This document shows positions 1-11,400 of a stretch of 64,000 nt of DNA, piece by piece. This DNA is from Sialis fuliginosa (Eukaryota; Arthropoda; Insecta; Megaloptera; Sialidae). Both the position numbers and the translations under genes were made by a program. The notes below the pieces were generated by a model. The model was not told where the DNA came from, made no database searches, and saw only the letters and a list, made by a program, of their open reading frames with translations. The stretch covers positions 12,784,267-12,848,266 of the forward strand of contig OY540809.1 of the NCBI GenBank assembly GCA_961205875.1, written 5' to 3'. Position 1 is the stretch's first letter; each line of letters starts with the position of its first letter.

Positions 1-82
1 TAATTTACCTGTATCTCAGGATCTAACACACCAATTTTAAATAATTTAGAAATGTATAATAAATTGAAAAATGATTTTCTAG

Positions 83-2064
83 ATACCATGCTGTTTTCCA
101 ATACAACGAAAAAGAAACTATAGATCGACCTATTGGTTTTTACATTTACGACTTGGGAAGTACTCACGGAACATTTCTTAATAAAAGCAAAATAAAACCA
201 AATATGTATGTCAGAGTTCAGGTAACTAATATTAAGTTATATCTCTATAGTTTAGATGAAAGTTCAAGTGAACTTACAAACAACAATATTAACTATTTGA
301 ATTTTTTAGGTTGGTCACATGTTAAAACTTGGTAACAGTACTAGAAATTTTATACTTCAAGGACCTCCATATGATAGTGAACCAGAATTGGAAATGAGTG
401 TAACAGAATTAAAAAGAAAACGTATTGAAGAAATAAAATCTCGTGAATCTGAACAATTGATGAATGAAGCAGCGTCAAGCACAAAAACTGAAAATAAAGT
501 AGAACAAAGTGATCCTGGGATTGATTGGGGAATGGGTGAGTATAATAGAACAATAAACTTTTATTTATTTTATTAATTTGTATTTTTTCATGAATTAAGG
601 TGAGGATGCCGATGAAGAGACTGATTTGTCTGAAAATCCATACGCTGTTACAAATAATGAAGAGCTATATATAAACGACCCAAAAAAAACATTACGAGGA
701 TTCTTTGAAAGACAAGGTTGTGAACTTGAATATGATGTAGAAGAGAAAAGTATAGGTCATTTTATCTGCAGGTTAGATTATTTTTATTTTACAATACATC
801 CTTTAACTCAATCAAGTATTGAATATTTTTTAGAGTCGAATTACCGGTAGATGATATAAGAGGAAAGCCTATGATAGCAGAGGCAATTGTCAAAGGAAAG
901 AAAAAAGAAGCAGTTGTACAATGCGCTCTTGAAGGTTGCAGAATTCTCGACAGAATTGGTGTATTGAGACAAGCCAATCAGGAATCTAGAAAACGTAAAG
1001 CTAAAAACTGGGAGGAGAATGATTTCTATGATTCGGATGATGACGAGTTCTTAGACAGGACGGGTGATATTCAAAAGAAAAGGGAACGGAAAATGAAAAT
1101 GTTTGGAAAATTGAAACCAGTAGTCGAAACATATGAAAGCTTAGTAAGTATACATTTAAAAAAAGCATTTTAGGACCGAGAATATTTCCCCAAAAAATTT
1201 AACATCTTTTTTATTTTTAGATGAAACGTGAAGAAACGTTATTAGAAGAAATTAATGCCATAGAAAACAAAATAACAATATACAGCGCAGCTGCAAATAC
1301 AAGTGCAAACAATGAATTAGAAGATGTTGATTCTTTGGATTCTTATATGAGCAATTTAAAAAATAATAAACCTGATAAATTTCTCATACATGATTTAAAG
1401 GTAAGGTTTTTTAGATTTTAGTTTATTTTGATTTGAATGTATAATAAATATTTTACTTTAGCGTCGCTTAGCCAATATGAAACAAGAACACACAAACCTT
1501 CAGAAGTTGATAAATATTGCCAAACCAACAAGTTTACCACCTGTGAAAAAAGAGGAAGATAAAACACAAAAAACTGTTCATAAATTTCCTTTGTTTGGCA
1601 AAAGGTTAAAATCAAAACCATTATTTACAGCAAAACCTGAGAAAAAAATTGTTACAGTAGAAAATGAAACAAATGTTGAAGAATTTGACGATGAACAAGA
1701 AATGGTTGAATCCAGTAAAAACAATAGAATAGAATCTGAAAAGGAATTATCAAATCCTGCTTTGTCTAAAGAAGATAATAAAATAAATGAAAATAAATCT
1801 AATGAAGACAAAAGTGTTGAGTCAAATAAAGTAATTTTAAAAGAAGAAAAACACGATGAAGTGAATTTAAAAAAGACAGTTAACGTTGATGTTAAAAAAC
1901 CTAGTGGAAATAAGAACGTTAGTGATAAAAAAAATAAAAAACGAAAAAAGGAACAAGAAATGAGCTCCACTTATAAAGAAGATGAAAACTACAGTATGTG
2001 GGTGCCACCGGATGATCAGCAAGGCGACGGAAAAACAAAACTAAATGAAAAGTTTGGTTATTAG
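83..2064 (+). CDS. SLC4A1AP: Kanadaptin (SLC4A1AP), 3' part of gene
   Basis: Partial at the left edge. Exons 83-221, 310-535, 600-771, 834-1143, 1221-1400 and 1462-2064, all with GT/AG borders; 542 residues are visible. The first exon holds the end of an FHA phosphopeptide-binding domain ([13 protein letters not shown]). Exons 3-4 hold the double-stranded-RNA-binding-like core, with [14 protein letters not shown] and the hallmark [20 protein letters not shown]. The tail is Lys/Glu-rich and ends in the kanadaptin signature [19 protein letters not shown]. Order and spacing match vertebrate kanadaptin. Kanadaptin is a mainly nuclear protein with a proposed role in trafficking or RNA processing; its function in insects is poorly known. 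The stop TAG at 2062-2064 is followed by AATAAA at 2104. Bases 1-82 look like intron, so the start and the first half of the FHA domain lie outside the window. Confidence 0.95.
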
Positions 2065-3590
2065 AAATATACATCGACTAGAACTTAATTACATAATTTA
2101 TTAAATAAATATTTGATATAATTACAGTGTACCTACTTAATAGTTTTTTATTATAATAAATACATACACTGAATATGTATAATTTATATGAGATTGTTTT
2201 ATATTTATTTCTTCATATTTTCTGTATAAAATATGCCTGAATTTTATCGTAATCTTGAAATAAACAGTTTTTACTTTTTTCTGATATTTTAAATCACTAC
2301 TTTCCATTTTTTACTTCTTGTAATTTTATTTCAGGATGCATCGTAATAGTAAAATGTTATTTTCATTTTGTTACGGTTTAACTTTCTAAAAATATGGGCT
2401 CATAAAGTAAAATTTGTATTGGTAAATAAAAGGGAATTTAAATAAAAACATTCATTTATTAACTAATTCCTACATAATATATTATTTAATACAATACATA
2501 TAAAATCTAAAATATCATTTATTTAAATTGTAAAACATTAAAATGACGGTAATACAAAGAATGTACACCTAATTTAGATAATATTAAATACGATTTAAAA
2601 TGAAATAGTATAAAATTTAATATGGCAGTATATAAAAACAGTGGAAAATTCTCTAATAATTTTCAAACATGTTTTCAAAAATAATAACATTTCCTAATTT
2701 ACATATTATTACGCTACACATAAATTTTTTTTACATACAACTGTTCGGAACCAGTATTATAAAGAAATTAGATAAAATTTGGTAATTTGCAAACGGAGTA
2801 TTAATTATATTCTGATAAATTTATTTTGGAATTTAGAACGGTGATACTTCGATTTATTAATACACTGATCATTCGAGATGTTTTTTTATATACATCACTG
2901 TTTCCATAACATTTTTTTTTACTTGCTAAAACATTAATAAATATTATAGAACTGTCATACAAGTTCGATACCCTGTTCATAGGGCATTAGAAGAAAAAAT
3001 AGCTATCTAACTTCATTAAACTCGCTTTTTTTGACTAAATTTTACATCCTTAGTAGGATAATTTATGAGATTTTATAAATATTAGAATTAGAAAGAAACA
3101 AAATAAAAAGCAAGATTTAATTTAAATATTAAAATTTAGGCTGTGTAGTTATTTCAAATCTATATAAAAAGGAATCGAATTGTCTTTTTTATTACTATAT
3201 CAATATTTATAATTAATTAATAATATACATCAAAACAAAAAAAATAATGATATATTATATTGATCAACATGTTTAAAAATAAATGACTAAAATAAAATGC
3301 ATTAAATAAATACCCCTATAGAAATGAAATAGGAATGAAAAGTTAAAAATAAAAGCATATATTATAAACTAAATATTCCCATTAATAAAGAAATATTTAA
3401 ATAAATAATAAGACCAGTATTTTATAAAATTTTATATGAAAAATATTTGAGATAAAATTATTGATATTTTAGTAATTTTGACTGAAAATAACTGTAGTTA
3501 CAGAACTGAAATATAAATTAATAATTTATAAAATACTGGATTTAAAAAGAACCAATCACAATGCTTCTACTTATTTTCTTTGTCTATTAA
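2065..3590. other. Gene-free 3'-to-3' interval
   Basis: About 1.5 kb of AT-rich DNA between the convergent kanadaptin and Su(z)12 stop codons. It should hold both 3' UTRs. AATAAA hexamers occur near 2104 on the plus strand. I see no open frame, RNA gene or clear transposon. Confidence 0.6.
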
Positions 3591-6504
3591 CTAATTGCAT
3601 ACATTTTTTGATTGGGCTAACGACAATTTCCTTCTATGTCCAACTCCATGTCCATTGTATCTGTTACTTGTTGCAGCAACTTGTTGTTCGACTGCACTGT
3701 TGATCCTCGCCAATTCAGCTCCTTCAGGAGCACCCTCCAGACCTTGCAACATTCTAACAACGCTGTATAATGTGACGGGACTAATCAGTCCAAAATCAAA
3801 CAGACTACTTAAGTGTAAAATGAAATTTCTGTAAAGATTTCGTACAAGTATTTCTTTGCCACGATTCCTGACAAATTCAATACAAGCTAATGGTATCTGA
3901 CAATCCCCTACAAATCCACACTTCATAACGTGAAGGTTCCACAGCTTCATAAGTTCTTTTTCACCTTCGTTTACATCTGTGAAATCATCTATCATCATTC
4001 TAGTCTTAGTACGTAACCAGTCAGGATCATTTTCACCTTCAGAATCACAATCTAATTCCTGCGGCCATACAGGGAGACAAGTTCCTGTGTGGTGATAGAG
4101 ACGTGCATGTCCAGCTAAATACGGCCGTCTTGCATCTCTCTCGCATTCGTCTCTCTGTTGCAAAAACTCTGATAAATTATGTTGACTTTTGTGCGGTTTT
4201 AACACCAAAAGTCTGGTAACGGGTGCTCGGCGTGTCGGCCCTGTCGCAGGCAGTCTAGGCCCTGCGAGAGCGTGCGGTGTCCCGGCATACGATCCGTCGT
4301 ACAGTTCATTGATTGCAACGTCGATCCTCGCACCGCCAGTCTGTGATAAAGGCACATACGTAAATGTGAATCTTGCGTGACATAATCTCAGATGTTTCAG
4401 TAACGAATAAAGAAAACCACAATCAAGACTACACCATGGACAATGCAAATCTTCGCAAGCTTCGGTTTGCTGCCGACTGTTATTGTTGTATAAAAATTGA
4501 TAAACTATTTGATGTTTCTGAGAGTTCTCTTTCTCTTCTACCTTTGGTTTTTGTGTTAGGGATGCTGCTTGAGTGCCTCTTGACCATTTCAGTTTCAATT
4601 TGAGAGTTGGGTTTTGTTTAAACACATCAAAAGGACCAGAACTATCATCTACATCAGCGCCTATACTTTCCCAGTTGGAATATTTCTTAGGGGATATTTT
4701 AGGTGTAGGCATTGAAACCTCTTGTAATGATAATTCATAATCACCATCTGTCAATAAACACCTATTGTGTTTATCATATATTACCAATTCAGAACCATAA
4801 ATTTTGGTACAAGTTGAAGATTTTCTCCGTTTCTGAGGAGGTTGAGAGTCAGCATTTTCATTGATCATTGCTTGATTCGGAAAGCACTGTACTCTTAGCA
4901 CCAGCATGTATGATTTCACTATATGCCCGTTTGTAAAGTTAAATGTTTCGGTTGGTACTGTTATAACCGGAGTAGATGCAGCGTTCTCTTCGGACGGATT
5001 GATCACAACTTCGCTCACACCCAACATTATCTGCATCAGAGGCGAGACACTTTCTTTTCTTTTTTTGTGGCATATTTTAAGTAATATGGTTTCTACTTGA
5101 GCACATTGATAACATTCTAAATCAGAATTTTTTGAATAAAATCCATTAAATGTCAATGTCATCTGCCCTCCAATTGGAATAGGCTTGCAATTTGGTCGTG
5201 ATGATAACACCTGATCCAAAAGACTATCCACTTTAAAGGTACGGCGACTTGCATTCGTTCGTGACATTCGGTGCTTCATATAACTTAAAGTTCGATTTAA
5301 AAATATTGGCTGCATAGAAAAAATTTCAATTACTATTTATGTATGTTATTAATACAGTAGAGGCATGTTTTACATATGTATATGATTAAATTTTAAGACT
5401 GCATTGTAATGTTTCTGTATATATAAATAATATTTATTTATTTACATTATTTTTAAATTGATGGGACTAAACCAATTTTAACTAACTAAGCCACAGTTTG
5501 AGCTCTGTGATTTTAAAACAAATTATTATTAATTTCACTTACCGATAACATGTTTCTTGTACGAAGAAATCGATATATTTGTGTTGGTTCTGAAAAATAT
5601 AAAAAATATTTAAGTATATATATAATTTCATACGTAAAAAATATAAATTCTAGGGAAGCGGACTGAAGCATGGAAGTGTAACTATTTTGTTCAGATATCA
5701 TTTAATTACCATTTGCTTTAATGTATTTATTACTCGTATCTCTGAAAATCATTTTATTCTAATAGAATTATCAATCATAATAGAATTTTTTTGTGCTTAA
5801 GATGAATTACACATATTTGGTGCTTTTTATGAAAATTTTTAGTAAACATATTCTCAAACAAGCTTTTTAAAGGAAGTACTCTGACACCTGCCTCATCGAA
5901 CATATTACTATGGCTCCACCCACCCTTCCTGGTAAAAATTAAATTTGAGTTTTCAGAAGCAACCACTTTATCATTTACTATTAATTACTAATTATTTTTA
6001 GATAGCGTTTAAGGGTTCTTAAAATGTATTTTACAATAACTGTTAACGTTTTAATTTTCTTCTAATTTAAATTTAATCAATAGTTTGAAAAATCTGATTT
6101 ATAAATATCTTAGTCTCGATTAATTTAAATAATCCATGCCCTATTGTTTTTGGGAATATTTAAAATAAATATATCTTGATAATGAGTTGAAAAACATAAA
6201 ATAATTATTCCTGGAAGTTATTAATTTGTTTTTTTATAAAATTTGTATTTTTTAGTGAAAAAGTTAATGATCATATAATTAGGTATTACAAATATATGTT
6301 ATTCATTTTAATTTAAATAAAAACTTTTTTTACTAATTTTTTATAACATCAAAACAAATTCTATTTTGGGTTGAACAATCTCTACATAACCTTTAACAAC
6401 TTACTCTCAAATGCTTGTAAAAATAATTCATGGTCAGCTTGAATGTGATCTGCCCTGATGTTTTTGGAAGTTTCCCCATCTTTTTCGCGTTTTTTCGGTG
6501 GCAT
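3591..6504 (-). CDS. Su(z)12: Polycomb protein Su(z)12 (PRC2 subunit)
   Basis: Three exons on the minus strand: 6405-6504, 5543-5589 and 3591-5309; 621 residues. Su(z)12 is a core PRC2 subunit needed for H3K27 methylation. Exon 1 gives MPPKKREKDGETSKN and then the conserved ADHELFLQAFE. The 47-nt exon 2 supplies KPTQIYRFLRTRN across a split Lys codon, and exon 3 continues PIFLNRTL. A C2H2 zinc finger (CPWCSLDC ... LRLCH) sits near residues 339-361, and the VEFS box (FTDVNEGEKELMKLWNLHV onward) near 490-575. An in-frame ATG at 5315 spans the intron-exon border and is not the start; the family N-terminus lies in exon 1. The large last exon is intron-free and richer in G+C around 4190-4360. It faces mRpS18C head to head. 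Confidence 0.96.
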
Positions 6505-6806
6505 TTTAATTCTTTAAAAAATATGTAAACAACTTTTCAATAAAATATAAGTCCGCTTCTTTCAATCACACGATTCAATTTCTGACGGTTATTCATCTTT
6601 CACCTCTCTGTTCACGTCATACTTGAGAGTGATTTCTTGTCGTTACGTTGAAAGCATTGTTACCCCATGTCAAACAAACAAAAACAGCGATTTTAGGTTA
6701 TTTATATCATTTTTATAAATTACATATTAAAAACTGAAATAAATTATTAACTAGCTGATGTTGTGAAAATTTAAACACACTCACTTATAAGACCAGAGAA
6801 TTTAAA
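6505..6806. promoter_or_regulatory. Shared promoter interval, Su(z)12 / mRpS18C
   Basis: 302 bp separate the two divergent start codons, so both 5' UTRs and promoters must fit here unless a noncoding exon lies elsewhere. No classic TATA box is evident for either side. Assignment as a bidirectional promoter is inference from gene arrangement. Confidence 0.5.
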
Positions 6807-7289
6807 ATGGCTTTAAAAATTCTAAGTATCCCGTTTCGTTTTGTAAATAAAACACAAGGTTGGTTCTCTAATTTATTTTTATTAATTAGTTCACACATGA
6901 CTAAAAAATCTAACGCATACATTTTTACAGTACTTAAACTACAGCTTCCAAGATTTTTTTCAACTAAAGAGTTAACTGATGATTTACCCAATTCAGAATT
7001 GCCAAACCCTTTTCAAAAAGAAAAAGAACAGTGCATTTTATGTAAATATAATATTATACCAGATTACAAGAATGTTCGTCTTTTATCACAATTTCAAAGC
7101 CCGTACACAGGCAGAATATATGGAAAACATATTACTGGATTATGTTCAACAAAACAGAAAGCAGTAGAAGCAGAAATTTTTAAAGCACAATGTTCAGGTC
7201 TAATGCCTTATTATCATAAAAAAGAAGAATATCTCAAAGATCCTAAATTATTTAATTCTGATCATCAATTAAGACCTCATCGATTTTAG
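6807..7289 (+). CDS. mRpS18C: Mitochondrial small-subunit ribosomal protein bS18m (mRpS18C type)
   Basis: One uninterrupted frame of 160 residues. The core matches the MRPS18C branch of the S18 family: NPFQKEKEQCILCKYN, then NVRLLSQFQSPYTGRIYG and KHITGLCSTKQKAVEAEI, ending in YLKDPKLFN. The CxxC and the second Cys seen in MRPS18C-type proteins are present (CILC, GLC). The first ~55 residues are hydrophobic and basic with few acids, consistent with a mitochondrial import presequence. The protein would sit in the mitoribosomal small subunit. No intron is needed. It lies between Su(z)12 (divergent) and a fold-back transposon only 180 bp downstream of the stop, so the 3' UTR may run into that element. 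Confidence 0.93.
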   Translation: MALKILSIPFRFVNKTQGWFSNLFLLISSHMTKKSNAYIFTVLKLQLPRFFSTKELTDDLPNSELPNPFQKEKEQCILCKYNIIPDYKNVRLLSQFQSPYTGRIYGKHITGLCSTKQKAVEAEIFKAQCSGLMPYYHKKEEYLKDPKLFNSDHQLRPHRF

Positions 7290-7468
7290 TTTTGTATTTA
7301 GTAATTAATGTAAGTACTATTTTCGTGTAATATTTGTTTACAGGAAAATATAAAAATATTCAGATTGTATTAGTTTCTTTTGTAATATCCTTAAAACAAA
7401 AATTCATCTTGGTTTATGAAATACATATAATCATATATATTTGTTTGTCTATTTGTCCACTTATAATA

Positions 7469-8223
7469 GTCCGAGAGGTGAGCGACAAAATTTTGCAACT
7501 ACTTTATAGACTGATTTTTTTATATTACGTCACATTTGTGGTGTAGAGATACAGCCTGCTGTCAGTCAGCTAGTTTCATTAGCGTTTGGTGCGGGGGCGG
7601 CTTTATCTTTGTAAAAAATCGATACACGTTGCAACTACTTTATAAAATCTGATAATTTATTTGTAAACAGTATACTAAGTAAGAACCTCTTTTATCATAG
7701 TCAGCCTTCAAAATTTTGCAACTACTTTATAGACTGATTTTTTTATATTACGTCACATTTGTGGTGTAGAGATACAGCCTGCTGTCAGTCAGCTAGTTTC
7801 ATTAGCGTTTGGTGCGGGGGCGGCTTTATCTTTGTAAAAAATCAATACACTTGCAACTACTTTATAAAATCTGAAAATTTATTTGTAAACAGTATACTAA
7901 GTAAGAACCCCTTTTATCGTAGTCAGCCTTCAAAACTCGTTAAGTTAAACACGCTGCTGACGGGCCGGATGCAAGATTTTGAAGGCTGACTATGATAAAA
8001 GAGGTTCTTACTTAGTATACTGTTTACAAATAAATTATCAGATTTTATAAAGTAGTTGCAACGTGTATCGATTTTTTACAAAGATAAAGCCGCCCCCGCA
8101 CCAAATGCTAATGAAACTAGCTGACTGACGGCAGGCTGTATCTCTACACCACAAATGTGACGTAATATAAAAAAATCAGTCTTTATAAAGTAGTTGCAAA
8201 ATTTTGTCGCTCACCTCCCCGAC
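7469..8223. mobile_element. Non-autonomous fold-back DNA transposon with internal direct and inverted copies
   Basis: Terminal inverted repeats begin GTCCGAGAGGTGAGCGAC on the left and end GTCGCTCACCTCCCCGAC on the right (two mismatches), each flanked by TA (7467-7468 and 8224-8225), as expected of a Tc1/mariner-type target duplication. Inside, a ~223-bp unit occurs directly twice (7487-7709 and 7710-7932) and once inverted (about 7976-8203), around a unique 40-bp spacer. Each unit also carries the sub-repeat TTGCAACTACTTTATA twice. No transposase frame is present. Copies differ by few bases, suggesting recent origin. Confidence 0.85.
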
Positions 8224-8414
8224 TATAATCATTATTCTGTGGAAATGCATAAGTAAATAAATAAATGTTTCTTAAAAATATGTTTATTAAATTCATAAAT
8301 ATAAAACACTATACTAAATAAAACAAATGTAAAGTATTAAAAACATTGCAGTATAACATATAGAAACATTGAATTAAATCTAAATTAATCATTAAAATAT
8401 TTTATAAGAACATG

Positions 8415-11400
8415 CTATTCAAAATCATCACCTTTTAAACATTTTCTTATTTCGAACCCTATCTGTCTCGCCATAGGTGGGGGTACAGCATTACCGACTT
8501 GTCTATGTTTATCTAAAATATTTCCAAAGAAACGATATGTATCAGGAAAACCTTGGCTACGAGCGCATTCCCGTACACTGACTACACGATTCTGCGATGG
8601 ATGTAACACTCTTCCTTGTTTACCCATGGGTTCTGGATTAGTTATTGTTGTAGAAAAGAACCCATCCCATTCGAGTCTGCCATACAATCCAGCCCAGTGG
8701 TTGTGACGGTCAGCAGTATGGGGTAAACACCATGGAATTAATGTATTATCTTGCCTGTCTGTTGGACAACACGGTTTTCCTTCAAAACAAGCACATACAC
8801 CTGAAAATTAAATAAACATTAAAAAAAATTTTTTCTCTAATATACCCATATATGTACCTCTTAATTTTTTCTGTTTATCGTAATAAGAATATACAAGTTT
8901 CCTTGTATAACTGCCATCTGAAAGACGAGTCACAATATTTGGTAAGTCCCTCCAGTCAGAACCGGGTGCCGTAGGAATAAATGACATTCTTGCTTCAACT
9001 ATCGGTGCCATTTCTTTACAAATATGATCTCTCAATACAGGTTGATACTGGTCCCCACGCATTAATCGTTGAAAATGAGATTGGGCTTCTGAATCATAAC
9101 TCATTTCTTCAAGTTTGTGTCCGTTTCGTACAGTAGGTAAATCCCACATAGCATCACGTACTGTCACCGTTCTTTAAAAAAATAAAAATCAGTTTCTATG
9201 ACTGCATATAAATGTATAATTAAAATATACCTGTACGGAGCTGAATTAGACCATTTAACATTTGTACTAAATTTCTTCTCATCAACCATGACTGTTAACT
9301 TGCAAGCTTGTTTTGAGAAGACGTGCGTTGGTTCAGGATACATCGGTAACTTCTGTCCGGGAGCAGCTGCAAGTATTATTAACCGTCGACGTGTCTGTGG
9401 TACTCCGTAGTTTCCAGCTTGTAAAACACCGAATGTGCATTGGTACCCCATAGCGATGAGACAACGCAGTGTAAGTTTTAAAACCAAACCGCGTTTAAAT
9501 GATACGAAATTACGTACATTTTCTAATATGAAGAATTTTGGACGATAATAATCACAGTATGACAGATACGAAACAATTAGTGAATTCTTAAAAAGTGAAT
9601 ACTGTCCAGCATTAAAACGGTTCATTCCTGAAAATCCTTGACAGGGAGGACCACCTAAAAGAAATATTATATTGTTTTGCAATAACTAATAACGTATTTG
9701 AAATAAAATTATAAATGAGGAAATGATTTTACATACCACAAAGTAGTTCAACATCTCCTCTTTGCGGCAACTTTTGACCTCTAGAAGTTGTATTTTTACC
9801 ATCAATAACTAAACGCAATAATTCATTACAATCTTCAGTGAAAACTGTAGCGCTTGGATTGTTTAGTTTGTATGCATGAGCGGCAGGTTCTTCTTTTTCA
9901 ATCTAAAAAAAATACATTTATTAAATGCATAATAACTGTTTCCTTTGTTAGTCTTACCGCCCATTCTGATTTGGCTATTTCAGATTGATTTAAACCTTCA
10001 CTCAGTCCTCCACATCCAGCAAAGACATCCAGTGCTCTAAGTGGCCGTAAAACAGGCATAAACATTTCTGGTTTGCATTTTGTTTCAGAGCTAAGATTTG
10101 ATTTCTTCTTTATTCCTTTACCCACACCTTTACCTTTACCTTCCATTCCCATTGACAACAAACGAGTTGGGACATCGGAAAACTCTTGCTTATCCACATT
10201 GTACATTTGATTGAAATAAAACCGATTTGGTCCTAATGCAGACCATTTATCAACTGGTATGTTTAATGCTTCACTGCATGCTATAAAACACTGTCCTTCT
10301 ACTTGGGCTAAAGTTATGTCTTTTACTAAAAAAAAATAACAAAAATTGTATTTTGATTATTATTATTATATAATATATACTCACATTCATCAGACCAATA
10401 TAGAGCATTGAAATCGAATTGTTGACCCAACGTTACTCCTTTATGTGTATTTTCTGGACGATACATTTTATAAACTTGTAGTTTAACATCTTCAGGTTTA
10501 ATTGGTTTACCATCGTCTTTCTGTTTATAAGTAATAGTTTTTATAACACCAATACAAAATGGACTTGATGTTTCCATATTAGAACCTCGAACTGTTTCTG
10601 TTTTACGATAAAACTCTGGGTATGTTTTTGAATCAAAATCTTTTTTATTTGATATTTTTGTGTTGCTTTCTAGAATTGCTACTTTGAATTTAAATATTTC
10701 AGGATCCAAGTAAACTCCAACTCCTTCATTATAATATCGTCCTCTCCACAGCAAAGAACTCCACGTATTATTATCGGAGGCATCAAACAATTGAGGTCTA
10801 TTAGAAGCAGTAATTTCTGAATTGTATCGGCAAGATGCACATGGTTTATATCCTTCAGGACCATGTTCTGAAGGTTTTTCTTCTATAAAAGGATCTTCAA
10901 AACGAGCTAAATCTGGATCATATTTCTTTTGAAAAAAGAAATGTTGGCCGTCATCTTCTAAAGATTCTGGTAACGTATCTAATCCTCCATTCATAGCCCA
11001 ACTTGGTGAAGGTTTTCTTTGTGTAACTACAGCCTGACGTACAATACTTCCTATATTAAATAAATAAATGTATTTATACAATTATAATATAAATATAAAT
11101 TCACAGATATGACTTACCAAGAGGTATACTTTCACAATCATTCACTAGAAATAATTCTCTTGAGTCTGCAGTTTCTCCAAGAACAGTATCAGAACCTCGA
11201 ATAAAATAATGTGCATGAAACATTTTCCTAGAACCTGAAACGAGTGATTTTTCAATTTAAAAACATAATTAATATCTTACTATTATCAATACCAACCGAC
11301 ATCTTCCTGCCACATGTACGCAACACGAGCAACCAGAAGTGGGCGACCTGTTTCCCGAGGTGCTAACATTACACAGTCTCCTGGTTCAACAGACACGCCA

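Noticed and set aside
1578-1970. 130-residue minus-strand frame opposite kanadaptin
   Set aside because: Antisense of the Lys/Glu/Asn-rich tail, which gives Phe/Leu/Ser-rich noise; no homology.
5310-5315. ATG as the Su(z)12 start
   Set aside because: The ATGCAG straddles the splice acceptor; conserved upstream exons with a proper N-terminus exist at 5543-5589 and 6405-6504.
7487-8203. CRISPR-like or satellite array
   Set aside because: Only two direct units and one inverted unit, no regular spacers, bounded by transposon ends.
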